Shown here piece after piece: positions 59,795 through 64,000 of a DNA stretch of 64,000 bases. Position 1 is the first letter of the stretch. Every line of letters begins with the position of its first letter. Position numbers and translations under genes: made by a program. Below the pieces are notes generated by a model, which made no database searches, was not told where the DNA came from, and worked only from the letters and a program-made list of their open reading frames with translations. Source of the DNA: Rhodocyclaceae bacterium (GTDB taxonomy: Bacteria > Pseudomonadota > Gammaproteobacteria > Burkholderiales > Rhodocyclaceae). The stretch lies in assembly GCA_019455325.1 (NCBI GenBank), contig JACFMQ010000002.1, positions 207,353 through 271,352 on the forward strand. Reading direction: 5' to 3'.

Positions 59795-60144
59795 ACAATA
59801 CGGGAAGAGGCCGGTTCTGGACGGCGCGGCGCATTCACTACTGGCTCGCGGCCACGCTGGCCGTGCCGATGGTGCTGGAAGCCGTACCCGCACAGCAGGC
59901 CAACAAGGCGCTGCCGGCACTGGAAAGTCCCTCGGTGCCTCTGCACCGGTTGATGCGCGAATTGCACTCCGGCGCGTATTTCCTCGGCAAGGGGCCGGAA
60001 ATCCTGTGGAGCAACGTGACCGGCTGGGTTCTCGTCGCCTTGAGCCTGACCGGACTCTGGCTATGGCGGGTGACGGAACGAGCCAAGGCGGCATCCCGTG
60101 CGCGCCGTAAGCTGGATCAGGATCATGCATCGACCGTCGGGTGA
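59791..60144 (+). CDS. Small PepSY-associated-type membrane protein
   Basis: Protein of 117 residues from a GTG that overlaps the permease stop. Two hydrophobic segments are visible (YWLAATLAVPMVLEAVP about 17-33; VTGWVLVALSLTGLWLWR about 76-93), the second with the LTGLWLWR ending typical of PepSY-associated membrane proteins found with siderophore receptors. An upstream frame extends into the permease gene and was discarded. It supports a metal or siderophore role for the locus, but it is only a fragment-like member of that family. Confidence 0.75.
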   Translation: MNNTGRGRFWTARRIHYWLAATLAVPMVLEAVPAQQANKALPALESPSVPLHRLMRELHSGAYFLGKGPEILWSNVTGWVLVALSLTGLWLWRVTERAKAASRARRKLDQDHASTVG

Positions 60145-60304
60145 TTCAAAGATATGCTGATTCGTTTCATGCTCGCCGCAGGCGTGGTCTCGTTGCTTGT
60201 GTCGCAGTGACGCTGAGCGCCGCTGGGCTGATTGCGTTGCCAAGGGAGCGCCGCCCGCCAACTGCTGGCGCGGAGGCACGCCCGGCAAAACGGAGGATTG
60301 AGTG

Positions 60305-61186
60305 ATGGAGGTCTATCAACTGCGCACTTTTCTGGCCGTAGCTCGCGAAGGCAGCATCACGCGCGCATCCGAATTGCTGTTCCTCAGTCAGCCGGCGGTC
60401 AGTGCCCACATCAAGGCCATGGAGGACGAGCTGGGAATCGCCCTGTTCGAGCGTACGCCGCGCGGCATGAGCCTCACGAGCGACGGTGCGAAGCTGCTGA
60501 CAAGGGCAGACCAGATGGTTTCCATGCATCGTGAATTCATCGACGAGGCCAAGCGCATCAAGGGGCGACTGAGCGGAAAGTTTCGCTTGGGCTCGATCCG
60601 CAACCCGAGCGCGCTAATTCTCGGAAAGCTGTTGGCACGGCTTTCCGAGACCTGTCCGGAAGTCGAGGTGATCCTGGAGCACGGCAGTTCCGCCGAGATC
60701 GTGCGTGCGATCCGCAACGGCAGCCTCGATGCCGGTTTCTATGCCGAAGCCGGCACCCCCGACGCCGAACTGGAGACCGTTGAATCGGGAGGCTTCGGCA
60801 TCTTCCTCGCTTCGCCGCCGGGATGGGACGTCGATCTGAGCAATCCCGACTGGCAGATGCTCGCGCGCATGCCATGGATTTGCCCGCAGTCCAGCACCTG
60901 TTGCGGACGTGTGGCGGAGGCGCTGTTCGAGCGGCATGGCTTCCGGCCGGGCAAGGTGACGAGCGTCGATCAGGAAAGCGTCACGCGAACGCTGATTGCA
61001 GGAGGCATCGGCATCGGGCTGTTGCATGCCGATACCGCCCGCGAGGCAAAAGCGAAGGGCGAGGTCGAGTTGATCGGTGAATCGCTGCACAACGTAAACG
61101 TCTTGTTCGCCTACCTTCGGGGACGCGGGCACGAACCGCTCATCGGTGCGATAGCGACAGTCGCGCGCGAGATCGCTATTGCCTGA
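60305..61186 (+). CDS. LysR-type transcriptional regulator
   Basis: Regulator of 293 residues with an N-terminal helix-turn-helix (YQLRTFLAVAREGSITRASELLFLSQPAVSAHIKAMEDELG, about 3-43) and a substrate-binding domain. The ATG at 60305 is favoured: GGAGG lies eight bases upstream, while the GTG at 60302 is closer. It has an unusual Cys pair in QSSTCCGRVAEA near 198-199, which could be metal- or redox-responsive; this is speculation. It is in the same direction as the trmO unit after a 160-base gap. Confidence 0.92.
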   Translation: MEVYQLRTFLAVAREGSITRASELLFLSQPAVSAHIKAMEDELGIALFERTPRGMSLTSDGAKLLTRADQMVSMHREFIDEAKRIKGRLSGKFRLGSIRNPSALILGKLLARLSETCPEVEVILEHGSSAEIVRAIRNGSLDAGFYAEAGTPDAELETVESGGFGIFLASPPGWDVDLSNPDWQMLARMPWICPQSSTCCGRVAEALFERHGFRPGKVTSVDQESVTRTLIAGGIGIGLLHADTAREAKAKGEVELIGESLHNVNVLFAYLRGRGHEPLIGAIATVAREIAIA

Positions 61187-61583
61187 TTTGGCAAATGGAT
61201 TCAGGGACTGCGCTTCATGGTTCTACGATAAGCGAAAGACATACGGGCTGACCGGCCCACGAGTTGCTTTCCCGAAGTTGCCCGACGACAGCACGGCAAC
61301 GAAGGGGCAGCCCGGATGGATGCTGTCAAACGGCGGCAACGCAAGCATCGTGGTGTCATGGCACTGCGCCATCGGTTTGCCCGGGGTGGTAAGGCGCCCA
61401 CTTCGGGATGTCCTGGATTCCGATGGGCAATAAACTTCGGCCACGCTCACCTGATAAGCTTTGAAGATCATAAGGTAGCGGCAACGCCCTTCCCCATCCC
61501 ACACCTACCGATCCGATGGTAGGCTGCCAGCAACCGCGAGATTACAATGGAATGGATTTCCCGGAGCCGATCCAGGATTGCCC
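61187..61583. other. Spacer before the defence-like operon
   Basis: About 400 bases without a supported gene, less strongly codon-biased than its surroundings. Near its end are an inverted repeat CCTACC-N8-GGTAGG (61504-61523) and a -10-like TACAAT (61543-61548), 36 bases before the first gene of the operon. It is a candidate boundary of an inserted module, though no direct repeats or integrase were seen. Confidence 0.45.
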
Positions 61584-62438
61584 ATGCAGCTTGATATTTT
61601 CCGACATAGCCGCGACGTGGCGTTGCGCAATGCGTTGATCGATGCGATGAAACGCCGCGCCACCGCGGCCGTCGATTCCGCCGCGGCGGCGCTTGCCGCC
61701 GAATATCCGGCGGATGCGCTGCTGCCCGACGCGGCAGAGCTTTGCCGCTGGCTGCGAACCAGTCTGCCGCAAGCCGATGCCGCAGCGGCCCTGGCGGACA
61801 TGGAAGGCCGCATCGAGCCGGCGGCGCGGCGGGTGCTCGGCAACGGGGCCCGGGCCTGGCTGGCGCCCTGCTGGCAGGAGTTGGCGCGGACGATGGCCGG
61901 CCAGGCGTTCGATCCGGATGCAGAAGCGCTGCATGCGGCGCCCCTCTTTCTGCGCGCTGGGGATTGGCGTGCCGCGGTCACGGCCGTCGAGTCCATCCCG
62001 GCGTGGCGGCGCCGGCCGGCGCCGCTGGGCTGGATGATCGAGGCCCGGCGCCATCTCGACGGCGCCGCCGCCGTCTGGCCCATGCTCGCCGAACTCGCCT
62101 GGATGGCGCCGCAACGCGCCCGCCGGCTACTGCCACGCTTGGCGGATGATCGGCTGGCAAGCCTCCTGCGCCGCTTCGACAGCGAATTCGCGGGCAGCGA
62201 CGGGCCAGACGGCTTTTCCCTGTTCCCGGCCTGGCTGCTGGTCGAAGACGGCAGCTTCGCCGCGCCCCTCAAGTCCGCCGAACAAGGCCGCGGTACCGGA
62301 CCGGAGCGCTGCGCGCGCCTTGTCGTCACGCTGCTCGGCCTGGAACGCCAAGGGCGCCATGACGAGCTGATCGAGAGTCGGCGCCGCTTGCGCGATCTCG
62401 ACGGCGCGTTGTTCGAGTGGTACATGCGGAGCCGCTGA
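61584..62438 (+). CDS. Unknown protein leading a Wadjet type II-like operon
   Basis: Protein of 284 residues that I do not recognise. It starts MQLDIFRHSRDVALRNALIDAM at an ATG with AGGA upstream. It is rich in Ala, Arg and Leu and looks all-helical; no transmembrane segment, signal peptide or catalytic motif is apparent. Repeated short helical stretches with Trp (for example ELCRWLRTSLP, RAWLAPCWQELA, RAGDWRAAVTAVESIPAWRRRPAP, YMRSR) suggest a helical-repeat scaffold. It lies 3 bases before a DUF2397 gene, so it is almost certainly co-translated with it. Confidence 0.75.
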   Translation: MQLDIFRHSRDVALRNALIDAMKRRATAAVDSAAAALAAEYPADALLPDAAELCRWLRTSLPQADAAAALADMEGRIEPAARRVLGNGARAWLAPCWQELARTMAGQAFDPDAEALHAAPLFLRAGDWRAAVTAVESIPAWRRRPAPLGWMIEARRHLDGAAAVWPMLAELAWMAPQRARRLLPRLADDRLASLLRRFDSEFAGSDGPDGFSLFPAWLLVEDGSFAAPLKSAEQGRGTGPERCARLVVTLLGLERQGRHDELIESRRRLRDLDGALFEWYMRSR

Positions 62439-62441
62439 GCC

Positions 62442-63941
62442 ATGGAGCCGAGCCAGAGCGAACTCTTCCGTCACGTCAATGCCGACAAGGCCGCGTTCTA
62501 CCGCGCCGTCATGGAGGTCTTCGCCGCCGCCAAGCGCCAGTTCCGTCCCTATCTGCGGCCCGATGAGGTATTGCGCGAGGCCGTCTGGCCGGGCGTGCCG
62601 CCGACGCTGGAGGAGGTCCGGGCGGCGCTGGCGCAACTGGTCGACTGGGGCAATCTGGAATCCCAGCCGGATACGGCGCGGGTGGCCAGCATCGACGATT
62701 TCTACCTGGCCCGCTTCCTCTACCGGCTGTCCCATGGCGGCGAGGCCGTGGAGTCGGCGCTGGCGACCTTCGCCCAGGCGCTGCGGCGCCGGGGGGAATT
62801 GCAGAGCGTGGCCCTGGAGGACATCCACGGCCGGCTCGACGCCTTGATCGCCCTGGGCGCCGAGCCGGCGCCGGACGCCGCCAAGGTGCACGAGGTGCTG
62901 CGCGACCTGGTGCGGGTGTTCGAAGACCTGGCCGAGAACGCCCAGGCCTTCATGGCCGGCATCGTCCGCAGCGTCGAGATGCAGCAGGCCGACCCCGCCG
63001 CCGTGGTCGCGTTCAAGAAACGGCTGATCGATTATCTGGAACGCTTCATCGGCGATCTGGTGAGCCGTTCCGGCGCCATCGCCGGGCGCCTCGGGGCGCT
63101 CGACCTTCGCATCGACGCGCTGCTCTGGCAGGCGGCCAACCGCGAGGCGCGCGACATCGCGCCGGGCGACGTGGGCGAGCAGGCCGATGCGCTGCAAGCG
63201 CGCGTCCGGGCCTGGCGCGAACGCTGGCGCGGCCTGCGCCTGTGGTTCGTGGCCGACGGCCACGGCCCGGCCCAGGCCGAGGCCCTGCGCGCCAAGGCGC
63301 GGGCGGCGATCCCCCAGTTGCTGGCTGCCGTCGCCGCCGTCAACGAACGCCGCAGCGGCCGCAGCGACCGCTCGGCGGATTTCCGCGCGCTCGCCTGCTG
63401 GTTCGCGGAATGCGCCGACGACGGCCAGGCCCACCGCCTGGCACGAGCCGCCTTCGCCCTCAACCCGGCGCGCCACCTAGTGCTGCCGATCGATAGCGAT
63501 GTGCCGGCGACCACCGCCTGGGCCGAGGCGCCGGCGGTGCCGATCCATCCGCGCCTGCGGGAATACGGCTCGGCGATGGTGCGCGGGGCCGCGCCGCGGG
63601 TGCGGAACCGCGACGCCGAACGGGCGCTGCTGGCGCAGCAGGCCGCGGCCGAGCACCGCCAGGTGGAAGCGGCCCGCGCCCGGCTGGCCACCGGCGCAAT
63701 GACTCGCCTGTCGCAACTCGGCCCGCTCGATGCCCACGAATTCGATCTTTTCCTCGCCGTGCTCGGCGAGGCCCTGGCCGGCCAGTCGGCGCCGGACCAG
63801 GCCGTGGCGCGCACCACCGCAGACGGCCTGCTGCACGTCCGCCTCGAACCGCTGGCCGCAGATTCCCATGCCGCCATCGAGACGCCGCTGGGCGTCTTTT
63901 CCGGACGGGATCACCGCATCACCATCACGCCCGCCCCATGA
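62442..63941 (+). CDS. DUF2397/TIGR02677 family protein, JetA-type subunit of type II Wadjet/Ept system
   Basis: Protein of 499 residues matching, from memory, the TIGR02677/DUF2397 family. It has an N-terminal ELFRHVNADKAAFYRAVMEVFAAAKRQFRPYLRPDEV block, the LVDWGNLESQPDTARVASIDDFYLARFLYRL block and the FMAGIVRSVE...FKKRLIDYLERFIGDLV block (about 175-210). In known four-gene systems it is encoded with DUF2398, an SMC-like ATPase and a DUF2399 TOPRIM-type nuclease, and the complex cleaves foreign circular DNA or limits plasmids. Kleisin-like role for this subunit is from published work on related systems. Its stop overlaps the next gene by ATGA. Confidence 0.85.
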   Translation: MEPSQSELFRHVNADKAAFYRAVMEVFAAAKRQFRPYLRPDEVLREAVWPGVPPTLEEVRAALAQLVDWGNLESQPDTARVASIDDFYLARFLYRLSHGGEAVESALATFAQALRRRGELQSVALEDIHGRLDALIALGAEPAPDAAKVHEVLRDLVRVFEDLAENAQAFMAGIVRSVEMQQADPAAVVAFKKRLIDYLERFIGDLVSRSGAIAGRLGALDLRIDALLWQAANREARDIAPGDVGEQADALQARVRAWRERWRGLRLWFVADGHGPAQAEALRAKARAAIPQLLAAVAAVNERRSGRSDRSADFRALACWFAECADDGQAHRLARAAFALNPARHLVLPIDSDVPATTAWAEAPAVPIHPRLREYGSAMVRGAAPRVRNRDAERALLAQQAAAEHRQVEAARARLATGAMTRLSQLGPLDAHEFDLFLAVLGEALAGQSAPDQAVARTTADGLLHVRLEPLAADSHAAIETPLGVFSGRDHRITITPAP

Positions 63942-64000
63942 CGGTTCAACCCCGCTTCGACAGCCGCGCCATTGGCGACCGCCAGAGCCAGCATCGCCAG
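63938..64000 (+). CDS. 5' end of next operon gene, probably DUF2398/TIGR02678 type
   Basis: The ATG at 63938 overlaps the DUF2397 stop, and 21 codons are visible before the window ends (MTVQPRFDSRAIGDRQSQHRQ). Position after a DUF2397 gene makes the DUF2398 partner the expected product, but the visible part is too short to show any motif. The assignment is from gene order only. Confidence 0.45.
   Translation, partial: MTVQPRFDSRAIGDRQSQHRQ

Overview
The window is high-GC, gene-dense chromosomal DNA. GC-rich third positions, the gene families present and their order (soxYZ after moaC, clpS-clpA, kdpABCDE, glyoxylate-shunt genes, YcaO with an ABC-F protein) fit a betaproteobacterium. Rhodocyclales is my best guess, from memory of gene content and not from any search. 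I saw no rRNA, tRNA, CRISPR array, insertion sequence or prophage.

Layout: 1-6.4 kb holds housekeeping genes: a BepA-type M48 protease (cut by the window edge), moaC, soxYZ, a cold-shock protein, clpS-clpA and a RraA-like protein. 6.4-10.1 kb has a chemoreceptor and isocitrate lyase aceA. 10.3-19.1 kb is a potassium block on the minus strand: a TorF-type porin, kdpA, kdpB, kdpC, kdpD, kdpE. 19.3-32.3 kb looks like one system for organosulfur compounds. It has an operon of a Mop-like protein, tonB, exbB, two exbD, a double-length permease and an ATPase, then a divergent sulfonate-type binding protein, a LysR regulator, a TonB-dependent receptor and two arylsulfate sulfotransferases.

32.3-44 kb is central metabolism and membrane genes: LysR, a TSUP permease with malate synthase aceB, gdhA behind NtrC-type sites, lrgAB, a nucleoside-recognition membrane protein, a MazG-like hydrolase, a second M48 protease, a Rnk-like protein, a CoA transferase and NADP isocitrate dehydrogenase. 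The branch-point enzymes aceA, aceB and icd are all here, and aceA and the aceB unit share a nearly identical palindrome in their promoter regions. 44.2-49.7 kb has a hipBA toxin-antitoxin pair and a ycaO/ABC-F operon preceded by a small unknown gene.

50.3-61.2 kb is a second TonB-linked import locus: receptor, peptide-type binding protein, two permeases and a double ATPase on the minus strand. Facing away from it are a TrmO-like methyltransferase, an SLC13-type permease, a small PepSY-like membrane protein and a LysR regulator. From 61.6 kb to the edge an apparent defence operon begins. It has an unrecognised 284-residue protein, a DUF2397/TIGR02677 protein (the JetA-type subunit of type II Wadjet/Ept plasmid-defence systems) and the first codons of a third gene. 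This right edge and the organosulfur block are the most promising places for undescribed biology.
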